64,000 nt of DNA from an uncultured Opitutaceae bacterium (GTDB taxonomy: Bacteria; Verrucomicrobiota; Verrucomicrobiia; Opitutales; Opitutaceae): assembly GCA_937902925.1 (NCBI GenBank), contig CALFNN010000104.1, forward strand, positions 1-64,000, given 5' to 3'. The notes below the pieces were generated by a model. The model ran no database searches. It was not told the origin of the DNA and saw only the letters and a program-made list of their open reading frames with translations. Made by a program: the position numbers and the translations under genes. Positions 1-9,714 of this stretch are shown here, piece after piece. Positions within the stretch are counted from its first letter, which is position 1. The number at the start of each line of letters is the position of its first letter.

Positions 1-2
1 CA

Positions 3-92
3 GTCTATGATTCATCTACGCGGACGATCTTGGTCGCGCATGGCGATGGCGTTATCCGCCGCTGGCCCATTCCAGCATCGTTAACGCGTTGA
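3..92 (+). CDS. C-terminal end of a WD40/beta-propeller-like protein (partial)
   Basis: The window opens inside a reading frame that ends at the TGA at 90-92. The 29 visible residues include VAHGDGVIRRW, which resembles the closing strand of a WD40 repeat (hydrophobic-x-x-G-x-D-G-x-I-R-x-W). The start and most of the gene lie outside the window, so family and length cannot be judged. The call rests on one short motif and is tentative; a chance frame is possible. Confidence 0.4.
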   Translation, partial: VYDSSTRTILVAHGDGVIRRWPIPASLTR

Positions 93-183
93 ATTTCGCG
101 CGGGGCGACCTCCATCAGCAACGCATGCCCTTCCCCCGAACCTGCGTTTAGCAGTTTCCAAGTTCGTGTTTCTCAAGACCGCA

Positions 184-257
184 TGGCTGCCCGACATGGA
201 TTCGAACCATGACTAGGCGAGTCAAAGTCGCCTGTGCTGCCATTACACCATCGGGCA
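184..257 (-). tRNA. tRNA-Gln (anticodon TTG)
   Basis: The minus strand folds into a complete cloverleaf. The 7-bp acceptor stem pairs TGCCCGA with TCGGGCA. The anticodon stem is GGCGA/TCGCC around the loop CTTTGAC, giving anticodon TTG, which reads CAA glutamine codons. The T arm is CATGG-TTCGAAT-CCATG. The discriminator base is G, as usual for tRNA-Gln, and the 3' CCA is encoded (TGG at 184-186 on the plus strand). The D loop is short, giving 71 nt before CCA. It sits downstream of the YdeI-like gene on the same strand. Confidence 0.97.
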
Positions 258-348
258 GTGGAATGCGGACTGGCTACGCTGCGCCGCCCGGGGCGCTGGT
301 CAAGAATTGAAACACCCGCGTCCCGCCCGCGGTCGTCGCCCCGCCCCG

Positions 349-960
349 TCAACAATTCGCATACTTCCAGTTGCGGGATTTCCCCTCGGCCAGCCACTCG
401 AGCGTCGTGGCCAGCCGCTTCTGCCGCGTCTCATCGCGTTTCGCCTCGGTGATCCATTCGATGTATTCCCGCCGGTGGCTCAGGCTGAATTTTTCGAACG
501 CCGCCGCCGCCTTCCGGTTTTTCTGCAGCGCCGCCGCGAGATCGGCCGGCACCGGCAGGGCGGGCTTCGGCTTCGCCACCGGTCGCGCCCGCGTGCCCGA
601 CTCCGCCCGTTCCACTGCGAACTTAAGGTAGCGTGACAAAACGTCATCGCCGGGCAGGTCCGCGAGACTCGCGATCTTCCCGAGATGGCCCATCGCCACG
701 TCGGTCTTGTCCCCATCCTTCGCGACCATCGCCTGCACGTCCTTGCGCCAAAACCCAAACGCACAATGCGCCTTGAACGCGGCCATGTTGCACAGGATCG
801 ACCCCGCGTGCTCGAAATTCGGCATCCGCCATTTAAGTGTCTCGGTCGCCTCGGGACACGCCCGGTGCACGAGCGCCCGCAGATGCCGGAGGATCGGCCG
901 CGCAAATTCCGCCGCGTTCGCGATGTAGTCATCCACCCGGGGATCGGTGTTCTTTTTCAT
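349..960 (-). CDS. YdeI/OmdA-family protein with DUF1801 domain
   Basis: This 203-residue cytoplasmic protein has two parts. Residues about 20-120 match the DUF1801-like fold (ILRHLRALVHRACPEATETL, then a WRMPNF segment). The C-terminal part matches the YdeI/OmdA bacteriocin-protection-associated domain (SLSHRREYIEWITEAKRDET, then R-x-x-R-L). The biochemical role of the family is not established. I chose the ATG at 958-960 (MKKNTDPRVDDYI); the frame stays open upstream to 1116, but that part is low-complexity and overlaps the upstream divergent gene. The end lies about 90 bp from the tRNA. Confidence 0.85.
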   Translation of the reverse strand: MKKNTDPRVDDYIANAAEFARPILRHLRALVHRACPEATETLKWRMPNFEHAGSILCNMAAFKAHCAFGFWRKDVQAMVAKDGDKTDVAMGHLGKIASLADLPGDDVLSRYLKFAVERAESGTRARPVAKPKPALPVPADLAAALQKNRKAAAAFEKFSLSHRREYIEWITEAKRDETRQKRLATTLEWLAEGKSRNWKYANC

Positions 961-1095
961 CCGGCCTTCTCTATCCGGCGCCGCGCACGGCTGACGAGCC
1001 CGATTTACCGGCCACGCAATTGGGATTGGCCGCAACCCCGCGTCTGCCCCAACCTGCATCCCACCGCGCCGTCCCCTCCCCGCGGTTTCCCCATC

Positions 1096-3279
1096 ATGAG
1101 ATTCACCCGCCGGCAATTCCTCGTGGCCTCGGGCGCCGCGATTCCCGCCCGCCTGCTCGCCGCGCCAACTCCCGTAACTCCATCCCGCGACGCCGCCGTC
1201 TCCGCCACGATCGCCCCACGTCCGACTCCCGGCTCATCGCTCCCGTGGCACCAACGGCTCCGCCGCGTCGGCCAGGTCAATTTCAACGAACGCGATCCCC
1301 TCACGCTCGATGTCGAGGCTTGGGCCGACTACTGGGCCAGCCTCCAAGTCGACGCCGTGCTCGTCAGCGTCACGGGCATCCTCGCGTTCTATCCCAGCGA
1401 CGTTCCGTTTCACCGCCGCAGCAAATTCCTCGGCGACCGCGATCTCTTCGGTGCCTGCACCGCCGCCGCGAAAAAACGCGGCCTGCGCGTCGTTGCGCGC
1501 ATGAGCCCGGACCTGGCGTGGGATGACGCGCTCGCGCCGCACCCGGAATGGTTCATGCGCGATGCCCAGGGCGGGTTCCTCGCGCACAACGAGGAGCCGC
1601 ACCTCTACCGCACGTGCATGTTCTCGCCCTATTTCACGGAGCACACGGTCGCCATCATGCGCGAAATCAACGCCCGCTACGACGTCGACGCGCTCTACAC
1701 CAACGGCTGGCCGCCCCTCGGCAGCCTGCCGGTCTGCTCCTGCGACGCGTGCCGCAAGCTCGCGCCACCGAACACCGTCGAATACTGGGAGCAGTTCACG
1801 GATCGCTGCGTCGAACTGTGGAAACTCTACGACGGAGTCGCGAAGGAAAAAAAACCCGACAACCTCTACTACGCGAATCTCGGCGGCGGCATCCGCGCGA
1901 CGCCGAATCTCGTGCGACTCGCCGCCACCTGCGAGTGGTTCAATTGCGACAACCAGGGCCGCGGCGGCGACGCCACGCCGATTTGGGGCGCGGCGCAACA
2001 GGGACGCGTCGCGACGGCGGTGATGAAGAATCGCACGATCACCAATGTCATCGGCGCTTACTCGACCGGCGGCAGTCCGCGCTGGCGCAACTCCGCAAAG
2101 TCGCGCGAGGAATCCGAAATCTGGATGGATGAAATCGCCGCGAGCGGCATGACGATCTGGTATCACTGGGCCGGTGCGCAGGCCGGCCTCGGTGAGGACC
2201 AGCGCTGGCAGGAGATCGGCCGCCGTTATCTCGACTGGCACGCGCGCCACGACCGCCACTATGTCCGCCGGCGCAGCATCGCAAACATCGGCGTCGTCAT
2301 GGGCCAGCGCACCCACCTCTTTCACACGCCGCCGGGCGAGGGCCGCATGGCGGAATTTGTGGACGGGCTTTACTCGGCGTTGCTCGAGGGCCGCCACTTT
2401 TTCGATTTCGTGCACGAGGATGAACTCGCCCTGGAAAACATCCGCCGCTACTCCGTGCTCCTGCTCCCGAACATCGCGTGGCTGAGCGACCGCCAGTGCC
2501 AGCAGTTGCGCGACTACGTGGCCGCCGGCGGCTCGTTGATGGCGTCGTTCGAGACCGCGCTGTTCGACGAGACCGGCCGCCGCCGCGCCAATTCCGGCCT
2601 CGCCGACCTGTTCAACATCGAGTCGGTCGGGCCCGTCGCCGCGCCCAACGGCAACGGCTTCTATGCGCGCATCGAGCAGCCGCACGAAATCGTCCGCGGC
2701 TTCGACCACACCAACTGGCTCCCCGGTGGATTTTATCGCGTCCCGATCAAGGCCGCGGGCCCGCCGGTTCTCTCCGTCGTCCCCGCCTACACGGCTTATC
2801 CACCGGAACTCTCCTACGATCCGGTCGGGAAGACCGACGGCCCCGCCGTCATCGCACGGGAACAAGGCAACGCGCGGCTGCTTTACTTTGCCGGCGACGT
2901 CGAGCGGACCGCCTGGCGTTCGGGGAACACGGATTTCTCGCGCCTGCTGCGCAATTCCATCGCGTGGCTGACGCGCGGAAGTTCGCCCGTCACCGTCATG
3001 GGCGACGGCGTGGTCGAGTGTTTCGCGTGGGAAACCGAACCCGGCTTCGCCCTGCACGTGCTCAACTACACCAATCCCAACATGCACCGCGGCTGGCTGC
3101 GGCAATTCTATCCGATCGGCGAACAGCGCGTGCGCATGGAACTTCCCGCCGGCCGCCGCGTCACGCGCATCGAACTGCTCCGCAGCGAACGTGACGTCCC
3201 GTTCCGGCAAACCGGCGCCACGATCGAATTCACCCTCCCGCAGGTCGTCGACTACGAGGTCGCGGCCCTCTACGCCTGA
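1096..3279 (+). CDS. Tat-exported glycoside hydrolase-like protein (GH42-type / Hyp-glyco-hydro 6 family)
   Basis: This is a 727-residue protein. The N-terminus carries a twin-arginine signal ([12 protein letters not shown]), so export in folded form is likely. Residues about 60-400 look like a TIM-barrel glycoside hydrolase domain, with [19 protein letters not shown] and [13 protein letters not shown]. The middle (about 420-600) resembles a beta-galactosidase trimerisation/glutamine-amidotransferase-like domain ([20 protein letters not shown]), and a beta-sandwich tail follows. Substrate and catalytic residues are not certain. It starts a three-gene run with kdgT (31 bp later) and a lactonase-like gene, which suggests a sugar or uronate target. 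The ATG at 1096 places the Tat motif at the extreme N-terminus; the longer open frame upstream is not needed. Confidence 0.8.
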   Translation: MRFTRRQFLVASGAAIPARLLAAPTPVTPSRDAAVSATIAPRPTPGSSLPWHQRLRRVGQVNFNERDPLTLDVEAWADYWASLQVDAVLVSVTGILAFYPSDVPFHRRSKFLGDRDLFGACTAAAKKRGLRVVARMSPDLAWDDALAPHPEWFMRDAQGGFLAHNEEPHLYRTCMFSPYFTEHTVAIMREINARYDVDALYTNGWPPLGSLPVCSCDACRKLAPPNTVEYWEQFTDRCVELWKLYDGVAKEKKPDNLYYANLGGGIRATPNLVRLAATCEWFNCDNQGRGGDATPIWGAAQQGRVATAVMKNRTITNVIGAYSTGGSPRWRNSAKSREESEIWMDEIAASGMTIWYHWAGAQAGLGEDQRWQEIGRRYLDWHARHDRHYVRRRSIANIGVVMGQRTHLFHTPPGEGRMAEFVDGLYSALLEGRHFFDFVHEDELALENIRRYSVLLLPNIAWLSDRQCQQLRDYVAAGGSLMASFETALFDETGRRRANSGLADLFNIESVGPVAAPNGNGFYARIEQPHEIVRGFDHTNWLPGGFYRVPIKAAGPPVLSVVPAYTAYPPELSYDPVGKTDGPAVIAREQGNARLLYFAGDVERTAWRSGNTDFSRLLRNSIAWLTRGSSPVTVMGDGVVECFAWETEPGFALHVLNYTNPNMHRGWLRQFYPIGEQRVRMELPAGRRVTRIELLRSERDVPFRQTGATIEFTLPQVVDYEVAALYA

Positions 3280-3310
3280 CCCCGACGGCCCTTCCCTCTC
3301 TACCCCACCG

Positions 3311-4279
3311 ATGCAACTTCCCATCAAGCGCACCCTCGACCGTCTGCCCGGCGGCATGATGATCGTCCCGCTCGCGCTCGGCTGCCTCATCACCACCATT
3401 GCACCCGGCGCCCCGAAATTCTTCGGCTCGTTCACGGGCGCGTTGTTTACGGGCGCCCTGCCGATCATCGCGGTCGGCTTCGTGTGCATGGGTGCGACCA
3501 TCTCGATCGAAACCACGCCCGAACTTGTCAAGAAGGGCGGCGCCCTGCTTCTCACCAAGGTGCTGTGCGGCATGCTCGTGGGCGTCGTGCTCGGGCGGCT
3601 GCTCGGCGAACAACCGGTGACCAGCGGATTCTTCGCCGGCCTCTCGACCCTCGCCGTCGTCGCCGCGATCAACGACACCAACGGCGGTCTCTACATGACA
3701 CTGATGGCGCAATTCGGGAAGTCCCGCGACGCCGGCGCCTATTCCATCATGTCGATCGAGAGCGGGCCGTTCCTCACGATGCTCACGCTCGGTGTCGCGG
3801 GCTTGTCCGCGTTTCCGTGGCCGACGCTGCTCGGCGCCATCCTGCCGCTCGCCGTCGGCATGGTGCTGGGCAACCTCGACCGCGAGCTGCGCGAGTTTCT
3901 CAGTCGCGCGGTGCCGGTGGTGATTCCGTTCTTCGCCTTCGGGCTCGGCGCCACGATCGACGCGGGCAGCGTCTGGCACAGCGGCCTCCTCGGCCTCGGC
4001 CTTGGCCTCGCGGTCGTCGCCGTTTCGGGCGTGATGCTTTTCCTCGCGGACCGGATCACGGGTGGCAACGGCACCGCCGGCCTCGCCGCCGCCTCGACCG
4101 CCGGCAACGCCGCCGCCGTCCCTGCGCTCGTCGCTGCCGCCAACCCGGTCTACACCGAGGCCGCCCGGAGTGCGACCGTGCTCGTCTCGGCCAGCGTGAT
4201 GGTGACTGCGATCATGGTCCCGTTCGTCACGGTCTGGTGGGCGCGGCGCGTCAGCCGTCGCGCGGCCGCCGAAACCTGA
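3311..4279 (+). CDS. kdgT: 2-keto-3-deoxygluconate permease
   Basis: This 322-residue, strongly hydrophobic protein has about ten predicted membrane segments and runs in register with KdgT along its whole length. It begins [20 protein letters not shown] and contains [20 protein letters not shown] and [20 protein letters not shown]. KdgT imports 2-keto-3-deoxygluconate, an intermediate of pectin and alginate breakdown, by cation symport across the inner membrane. It lies 31 bp after a secreted glycoside hydrolase and 21 bp before a lactonase-like gene, so co-transcription is likely. A GH28 pectinase lies 4 kb downstream and a PL6 lyase 15 kb downstream. Confidence 0.93.
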   Translation: MQLPIKRTLDRLPGGMMIVPLALGCLITTIAPGAPKFFGSFTGALFTGALPIIAVGFVCMGATISIETTPELVKKGGALLLTKVLCGMLVGVVLGRLLGEQPVTSGFFAGLSTLAVVAAINDTNGGLYMTLMAQFGKSRDAGAYSIMSIESGPFLTMLTLGVAGLSAFPWPTLLGAILPLAVGMVLGNLDRELREFLSRAVPVVIPFFAFGLGATIDAGSVWHSGLLGLGLGLAVVAVSGVMLFLADRITGGNGTAGLAAASTAGNAAAVPALVAAANPVYTEAARSATVLVSASVMVTAIMVPFVTVWWARRVSRRAAAET

Positions 4280-4300
4280 ACCCCTCGCTTTCGATCCGCC

Positions 4301-5491
4301 GTGAAAAAAGCCCTCCTGCTCGCCGCGCTGCTCGCCAGCGCCGCCATCTCCATCCGCCCACTCAACGCAGCCGCGGCTTCATCCACCCTCGTCTACGTCG
4401 GCACCTACACCGATTGGGAGCTCTTCGGCCCGCCGCGACGCAATCCACCCGGCGAACGCAGCCAGGGCATCTATGTTTTCCGCTTCGACAATGACACCGG
4501 CAAACTCACCCCGCTCGGTCTCGCCGCGGCGACCGACAATCCCACCTACGTCACCTTCTCGCCTTCCGGGCGCTTCCTCTACGCGACCAACGAAGTCTAT
4601 CGTTTCCGCGGCGAACCGACCGGCGCGGTGAGCGCTTTCTCCATCGATGCCGCGACCGGCAAACTCACCTTCCTCAATCAAGTCGTCGCGCGTGGCACCG
4701 GCACCTGTTACGCCGTCGCCGACCACACCGGCCAAAACCTCCTGATCTCGAACTTCGGCAGCGGCAGCGTCGCGATCCTCCCGCTGAACCCCGACGGCAC
4801 GCTGCGTCCGGCCTCGGCATTCCATCAGGACACCGGCTCGGGGCCGAACCCGCGCCAGGCCACGCCGCACTCGCATTCGTTCAATGTCTCGCCCGATAAC
4901 CGTTTCGCCTTCGCCGCGCAGTTCGGCACCGACCAGCTCTCCGTTTTCCGACTCGACGCCGCAACCGGCTCGCTCGTGCCCGGCGACCCACCCTCGTTCG
5001 CCCTCAAGCCCGGCTCCGCGCCGCGCCATTTCACGTTCCATCCGAACGGCCGCGTCGCCTATTCGCTCAACGAGATCGACAACACCGTCACCGTGCTCGG
5101 CTACGACGCCGATCACGGCTCGTTCCACGAGCTTCAGAACCTGTCGACGCTCCCAGCCGAATTCACCGGTCGGAACACCTCGGCCGAGGTGATCGTCCAT
5201 CCGTCGGGCAAGTTCCTCTACACCTCCAACCGCGGGCTCAACAGCATCGCGGTCTTCGCCGTCGACGAGTCCGGCCGGCTGCGACTCCTGACCAACGTCC
5301 CCTCCGGCGGCCGCACGCCGCGCGGCTTCAGCCTCGATCCCTCCGGCCGGTGGCTGGTCACCGCGAACCAGGACACGCACAATCTCGCCGTCTTCGCGAT
5401 CGACGCGGCCACCGGGATTCCGGCGCCGACCGGCCGGACCCTCGAAGTCCCGACGCCCGTCTGCGTGAAATTCCTCCCACCCTCGCCCTAG
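4301..5491 (+). CDS. Exported lactonase-family seven-bladed beta-propeller protein
   Basis: This 396-residue protein starts at GTG with a signal peptide ([17 protein letters not shown], cleavage near LNAAAAS). It is followed by repeated beta-propeller blades typical of the 6-phosphogluconolactonase/YbhE lactonase family. Blade motifs include [40 protein letters not shown] and [20 protein letters not shown]. Family members hydrolyse sugar lactones. Export makes a cytoplasmic pentose-phosphate role unlikely, and a periplasmic sugar-lactone role is inferred. It is the last gene of the putative operon with kdgT; the next gene, pyrH, starts 83 bp later behind its own candidate promoter. Confidence 0.87.
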   Translation: MKKALLLAALLASAAISIRPLNAAAASSTLVYVGTYTDWELFGPPRRNPPGERSQGIYVFRFDNDTGKLTPLGLAAATDNPTYVTFSPSGRFLYATNEVYRFRGEPTGAVSAFSIDAATGKLTFLNQVVARGTGTCYAVADHTGQNLLISNFGSGSVAILPLNPDGTLRPASAFHQDTGSGPNPRQATPHSHSFNVSPDNRFAFAAQFGTDQLSVFRLDAATGSLVPGDPPSFALKPGSAPRHFTFHPNGRVAYSLNEIDNTVTVLGYDADHGSFHELQNLSTLPAEFTGRNTSAEVIVHPSGKFLYTSNRGLNSIAVFAVDESGRLRLLTNVPSGGRTPRGFSLDPSGRWLVTANQDTHNLAVFAIDAATGIPAPTGRTLEVPTPVCVKFLPPSP

Positions 5492-5538
5492 TGCAGCCCG
5501 CCGACACGACGGTCGCGCCGCGCTGCCCATCTCGGGCA

Positions 5539-5567
5539 TTGACGCGGAATTTACCCGATCGTTTCAT
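5539..5567 (+). promoter_or_regulatory. Candidate sigma-70-type promoter of pyrH
   Basis: TTGACG (5539-5544) and TTTCAT (5562-5567) are separated by 17 bp in the gap before pyrH. The expected transcription start would fall at about 5574-5575, on or next to the pyrH ATG, so a leaderless or nearly leaderless transcript is possible. The -10 box matches only four of six consensus positions, so this is a weak prediction. Confidence 0.3.
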
Positions 5568-5574
5568 CGCGACT

Positions 5575-6315
5575 ATGCGTGCACCCAAACAGGTCGATCC
5601 TCGCGCCAAATACCGGCGCGTCGTGCTCAAGCTTTCCGGCGAAGTGCTGCGGGGCGGCAAATCGGGCGATCCGATCGACGCCGAAACCCTCGAAAAAGTC
5701 TGCGCCCAGGTGAAGGAGATCCACTCGCTCGGCGTCCAGGTCTGCGTCGTCATCGGCGGCGGCAACATCTTCCGCGGGCTCAACGGCGAGCAGCGCGGCG
5801 TCGACCGCACCACCGGTGACTACATGGGCATGCTCGCCACCGTCATCAACGGCCTCGCCCTCATGGACTGCCTCGAGAAACTCGGCGTCAACACCCGCGT
5901 CCAGAGCGCCATCCCGATGAACCAGATCGCCGAGCCGTTCATCCTCCGCCGCGCGATGCGCCACCTCGAGAAGGGACGCGTGGTCATCTTCGTCGCCGGC
6001 ACGGGCAACCCCTACTTCTCCACCGACACCACCGCCGCGCTGCGCGCCAGCGAGCTGCACGCCGACATCATCCTCAAGGCCACCAAGGTCGACGGCATCT
6101 ACGACAAGGATCCGAAGAAGTATCCCGACGCGGTGCGCTACGACCAGATCACGTTCGTCGACGCCCTGAAGCAGCGGCTCAATGTCATGGACTCGACCGC
6201 GTTCTCCCTCTGCCTCGACAACAACGTGCCCATCCTGGTGTTCGACCTCAACGACGAGCACGCCATCCGCAAGGCTGTCAGCGGCGAAAAAATCGGCACG
6301 CTGGTCAAAAATTGA
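5575..6315 (+). CDS. pyrH: UMP kinase
   Basis: This 246-residue protein matches bacterial uridylate kinase. It phosphorylates UMP to UDP with ATP in pyrimidine nucleotide synthesis. The amino-acid-kinase fold shows VLKLSGEVL near the N-terminus, [11 protein letters not shown], the family signature [15 protein letters not shown], and [20 protein letters not shown]. The C-terminal half carries [16 protein letters not shown]. Length is normal for the hexameric bacterial enzyme. The ATG at 5575 gives the usual start just before the first beta strand. It is followed 78 bp later by frr, the classical bacterial gene order. Confidence 0.97.
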   Translation: MRAPKQVDPRAKYRRVVLKLSGEVLRGGKSGDPIDAETLEKVCAQVKEIHSLGVQVCVVIGGGNIFRGLNGEQRGVDRTTGDYMGMLATVINGLALMDCLEKLGVNTRVQSAIPMNQIAEPFILRRAMRHLEKGRVVIFVAGTGNPYFSTDTTAALRASELHADIILKATKVDGIYDKDPKKYPDAVRYDQITFVDALKQRLNVMDSTAFSLCLDNNVPILVFDLNDEHAIRKAVSGEKIGTLVKN

Positions 6316-6393
6316 TTTTGGGTGCAGAAAAACGTGCCTCCCTGTCTCCGGATTCACGGTCACTGAAGTCACTGAATTAACCCCCTCCGCATC

Positions 6394-6939
6394 ATGTCGC
6401 ATCCGCTCCTCGTCGATTCCCAAGCCAAGATGAAAAAAGCCGTGGACTACACGGTCCACGAATTCAGCGCGATTCACACCGGCAAAGCCACGCCGGCCAT
6501 GGTCGAGTCCGTGATGGTCGAGGCCTACGGCTCGCAAATGCGCCTGAAAGAGTGCGCCGCCATTTCCACGCCTGACGCCCGGCTCATCCAGGTCCAGCCG
6601 TGGGACGCCAGTCTTTCCAAGGCCATCGCCAAGGGGATCATCGACGCCAACCTCGGCTTCAATCCGATCGTCGACGGCAAGATCATCCGCGTCCCGCTCC
6701 CGGACATGAGCCGCGAGCGCCGCCAGGAATTCGTCAAGACCGCCCACAAGCTCGCCGAGGAAGGGCGCGTCCATATCCGCAGCGTGCGCCGCGATTCCAT
6801 CGAGGCCGTGAAAAAGGCGAAACTGCCCGAGGACGAGACCAAGCGACTGGAAAAGGAAATCCAGACGGCCACCGACGCCGCCATCAAGTCGATCAACGAT
6901 CACCTCGCCAGCAAGGAGAAGGATCTGCTCACGGTTTGA
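6394..6939 (+). CDS. frr: Ribosome recycling factor
   Basis: This 181-residue protein matches RRF throughout. Together with EF-G it splits post-termination ribosomes in the cytoplasm. Visible family features are the N-terminal helix with AIHTGKATPAMVESVMVEAY, then LIQVQPWDASLSKAIAKGI, the motif GKIIRVPLPDMSRERRQEF, and the C-terminal three-helix bundle ending near LASKEKDLLTV. Length is close to the typical 185 residues. It follows pyrH by 78 bp and precedes proB by 67 bp, so the three genes probably form one unit. Confidence 0.97.
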   Translation: MSHPLLVDSQAKMKKAVDYTVHEFSAIHTGKATPAMVESVMVEAYGSQMRLKECAAISTPDARLIQVQPWDASLSKAIAKGIIDANLGFNPIVDGKIIRVPLPDMSRERRQEFVKTAHKLAEEGRVHIRSVRRDSIEAVKKAKLPEDETKRLEKEIQTATDAAIKSINDHLASKEKDLLTV

Positions 6940-6961
6940 GCCGCGCGGCGCGGCGGTCGTC

Positions 6962-7012
6962 GGTCATGGGTCATAGGTCATCGGCCTGCCCACGGCCACT
7001 TCGCCCATGACC
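6962..7012 (+). promoter_or_regulatory. Hairpin covering the proB start codon
   Basis: GGTCATGGG (6962-6970) is the exact reverse complement of CCCATGACC (7004-7012), which contains the proB ATG at 7007-7009. The 33-nt loop holds a second small hairpin, GGCC-TGCCCAC-GGCC. GGGTCAT and AGGTCAT copies also repeat within the left arm. In RNA this would bury the start codon, so a role in translation control is possible. An unrelated repetitive spacer is the alternative. Confidence 0.45.
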
Positions 7013-8128
7013 CACAACCCGTCACCCCCGACTCACGCCGCGCCCCGCCGCGTCGTCATCAAGCTCGGCACCGGCGTCCTGACCTCCGGTGTCGGCCAGC
7101 TCGACACCGCGCGCATCGCGGCCGTCTGCGCGGAAATTGCCGCCCTCCGGGCCCGCGGCACCGAGGTGATCGTCGTTTCCTCCGGCGCCGTCGGCCTCGG
7201 CATGGGCACGCTCGGTCTCACCAAGCGCCCGAAGGAGCTCTCGAAAAAACAAGCCTGCGCCGCCATCGGCCAGTCGCGGCTCATGCAGACGTGGCAGGCC
7301 GGGTTCGCCCCGCACCGCCTGACTGTCGCGCAGGTGCTCCTCACCCATGAGGACCTCCGCACCCGCGCGCGCTACCTTGGCGTGCAGGAAACGCTCCATC
7401 AGCTCATCGCCTACGGCACGATTCCGGTCATCAATGAGAACGACACCGTGAGCGCCGCCGAGATCAAGTTCGGCGACAACGACACGTTGTCCGCCATGGT
7501 CGCCAGCCTCGTCGCCGCCCAACATCTCGTGATTCTCTCCACCGCCCCCGGGCTCCTCGATCTCCGGGGCACCGGCCGCCTCGTGCCCGTCGTCGAGCGC
7601 ATCACGCCGGAAATCGAGGCGATGGCCGGCGGCACCACGAGCGAGACGGCGACCGGCGGCATGATCTCGAAAATCTCCGCGGCCAAACTCGCCACGCGCG
7701 CCGGCTGCGGCGTGTTCATCGCCAGCGGCGCCGAGCCGGAAATTCTCGCCCGCCTCTTCTCCGGTCGCGGCCCCGGCACGTTCTTCGTGCCCAGCGGGCT
7801 GCCGCTCGAGGCCCGGAAACGCTGGCTCGCTTATTTCCAACGCCCCGCGGGCACCATCGCGGTCAACGCCTGCGCCGTCCCCGTGCTGCGCGAGGAGGGC
7901 CGCAGCCTGCTCGCCGTCGGCGTCACGGGCACGGAGGGTGCGTTCGCCCCCGGCGACATCGTCAACATCGCCGGCCCGGACGGCATCGTCTTCGCCCGGG
8001 GCAAGACCGCCTTCGGCAGCAAGGAAATCCCCGCCATCGCCGGCCGGAAGGGCGACGCCGTCGCGGCGCTTTATCCCGAGCGCAAGCGCCTCGAGGTCGT
8101 CCATCGCAACGACCTGGTGCTCCTGTAA
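7007..8128 (+). CDS. proB: Glutamate 5-kinase with PUA domain
   Basis: This 373-residue protein catalyses ATP-dependent phosphorylation of glutamate, the first step of proline synthesis. The amino-acid-kinase domain occupies about residues 14-265, with RVVIKLGTGVL, VSSGAVGLGMG, QVLLTHEDL, VINENDTVS and the nucleotide-binding GTGGMI-type segment ATGGMISKISAAKLATRAGC. Residues about 285-370 form a C-terminal PUA domain (LLAVGVTGTEGAFAPGDIVN). Length equals that of the long, PUA-containing form. No proA is adjacent. The ATG lies in a hairpin (6962-7012). Confidence 0.95.
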   Translation: MTHNPSPPTHAAPRRVVIKLGTGVLTSGVGQLDTARIAAVCAEIAALRARGTEVIVVSSGAVGLGMGTLGLTKRPKELSKKQACAAIGQSRLMQTWQAGFAPHRLTVAQVLLTHEDLRTRARYLGVQETLHQLIAYGTIPVINENDTVSAAEIKFGDNDTLSAMVASLVAAQHLVILSTAPGLLDLRGTGRLVPVVERITPEIEAMAGGTTSETATGGMISKISAAKLATRAGCGVFIASGAEPEILARLFSGRGPGTFFVPSGLPLEARKRWLAYFQRPAGTIAVNACAVPVLREEGRSLLAVGVTGTEGAFAPGDIVNIAGPDGIVFARGKTAFGSKEIPAIAGRKGDAVAALYPERKRLEVVHRNDLVLL

Positions 8129-8196
8129 ATTTCCGCTTTCCCCCGACCCGACGGGCTGCCACCATTTTTCGACACGAGTCTAAATTTGCCCCTTTC

Positions 8197-9600
8197 ATGA
8201 AGAAAACCGTCCTTGCGTTCACGTCCCTGGTTGCCCTCGCGGGCCTGGTCCGCGGCGGCGAGGCGCCCGTTTCCTGGCAAACGGCCGGCGCCATCCTCGC
8301 GCGCATCAAGGCGCCCGTCTTTCCGGCCCGGGACTTCGCCGTGACGGACTACGGCGCGGCCGCCGGCGGCACCCAGGATTGCACCGCCGCCCTCGCCAAG
8401 GCGATCGCCGCCTGCTCCGCCGCCGGCGGCGGACGCGTGGTCGTGCCCGCCGGGGTGTTTCTCACGGGCGCGATCCATCTCAAGAGCAACGTGAATCTTT
8501 TTGTCTCCGAGGGCGCCACCCTGCTCTTCAAGACCGACCCGGCCGCCTATCTGCCGGTCGTCTTCACCCGGTGGGAAGGCACCGAGTGCATGAACTACTC
8601 GCCGTTCATCTACGCCTACGAGCAGGAGAACATCGCCGTCACCGGCGGTGGCACGCTCGACGGCCAGGCCTCGGACGACAACTGGTGGGCGTGGGCGAAG
8701 CGCGACGAGAGTCGCCGCTCGCCCGCGCTGCCCGACAGCAACGCGCTCGTCGCTTCGGGCGACAAAAACGTTCCCGTCGACCAGCGCATCTACGGCAACG
8801 GGCACTTTCTCCGCCCGAATTTCTTCCAGCCCTACCGCTGCCGCAACGTCCTCATCGAGGGCGTCCACATCCGGCGTTCGCCGATGTGGGAAATCAATCC
8901 CGTCCTTTGCACCAACGTCATCGTCCGCAATCTCGACATCAGCACCCACGGCCCGAACAACGACGGCTGCGACCCCGAGGCGTCCCGCGACGTCCTGATT
9001 GAGGGCTGCACCTTCGACACCGGCGACGACTGCATCGCGATCAAGTCCGGCCGCAATGACGACGGCCGCCGCGTCGGCGTCGCCGCGGAGAACCTGATCG
9101 TCCGCAAGTGCACCATGAAGGACGGCCATGGCGGCGTCGTGATCGGCAGCGAGATCGCCGGCGGCTGCCGCAACGTTTTCGTCGAGGACTGCGTGATGGA
9201 CAGCCCGAACCTCGAACGGATGTTGCGCTTCAAATCCAACGCCCGCCGCGGCGGCGTGATGGAAAACATCTTTGCCCGCAACATCACGGTCGGCCGCGTG
9301 GCCGAGGCGATCATCACGGTCGATTTCCTTTACGAGGAGGGCGCCAACGGCGACCACAAGCCGGTCCTCCGCAACGTGCAGGTCGAAAATGTCACCGGCA
9401 AATCCTGCCCCCGCATCTTCTACATCGCGAGTTTCGCGGGTGCGACCGTCGACGGCATCCGGCTGGCGCACTGTAATTTCTCGGGCGTCGAGAGCACGGA
9501 GCTCATCGAGCATGCCGGCCACATCGAACTCGACGACGTCACCATCGAGCCGAAAGTCCGTCCCGGCAGCCTGAGCTCCCGCGCCGCCGGCACACTGTAA
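8197..9600 (+). CDS. Secreted polygalacturonase-like glycoside hydrolase, family GH28
   Basis: This 467-residue protein has a signal peptide (MKKTVLAFTSLVALAGLVRG). A right-handed beta-helix of the GH28 type follows. The GH28 catalytic signatures are present: NNDGCDP with Asp256 and Asp259, GDDCIAIKSG with Asp277/Asp278, and GHGGVVIGSE with His311. GH28 enzymes hydrolyse galacturonan or rhamnogalacturonan backbones in pectin. The N-terminal DFAVTDYGAAAGGTQDCTAA matches the pectate-lyase-superfamily start. It stands alone after proB and converges with the DUF4139 gene. With kdgT it points to pectin use; the exact substrate is not fixed by sequence. Confidence 0.93.
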   Translation: MKKTVLAFTSLVALAGLVRGGEAPVSWQTAGAILARIKAPVFPARDFAVTDYGAAAGGTQDCTAALAKAIAACSAAGGGRVVVPAGVFLTGAIHLKSNVNLFVSEGATLLFKTDPAAYLPVVFTRWEGTECMNYSPFIYAYEQENIAVTGGGTLDGQASDDNWWAWAKRDESRRSPALPDSNALVASGDKNVPVDQRIYGNGHFLRPNFFQPYRCRNVLIEGVHIRRSPMWEINPVLCTNVIVRNLDISTHGPNNDGCDPEASRDVLIEGCTFDTGDDCIAIKSGRNDDGRRVGVAAENLIVRKCTMKDGHGGVVIGSEIAGGCRNVFVEDCVMDSPNLERMLRFKSNARRGGVMENIFARNITVGRVAEAIITVDFLYEEGANGDHKPVLRNVQVENVTGKSCPRIFYIASFAGATVDGIRLAHCNFSGVESTELIEHAGHIELDDVTIEPKVRPGSLSSRAAGTL

Positions 9601-9607
9601 AAAGCTT

Positions 9608-9674
9608 CAAGCACCAGCGAACCTTCAATCGCCGGAAGTCGCCGTTTTTGCCTCTGACCCTTCTCTGGTGCTTG
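9608..9674. repeat. 10-bp inverted repeat in a convergent intergenic region
   Basis: CAAGCACCAG (9608-9617) and CTGGTGCTTG (9665-9674) are perfect inverse copies separated by 47 bp, between the convergent ends of the GH28 and DUF4139 genes. There is no T-run after the right arm, so a simple intrinsic terminator is not supported. Confidence 0.45.
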
Positions 9675-9714
9675 GGGATTGGGATTTGGGGCTTTCGCGC
9701 GCCCCAGCGCGCCC

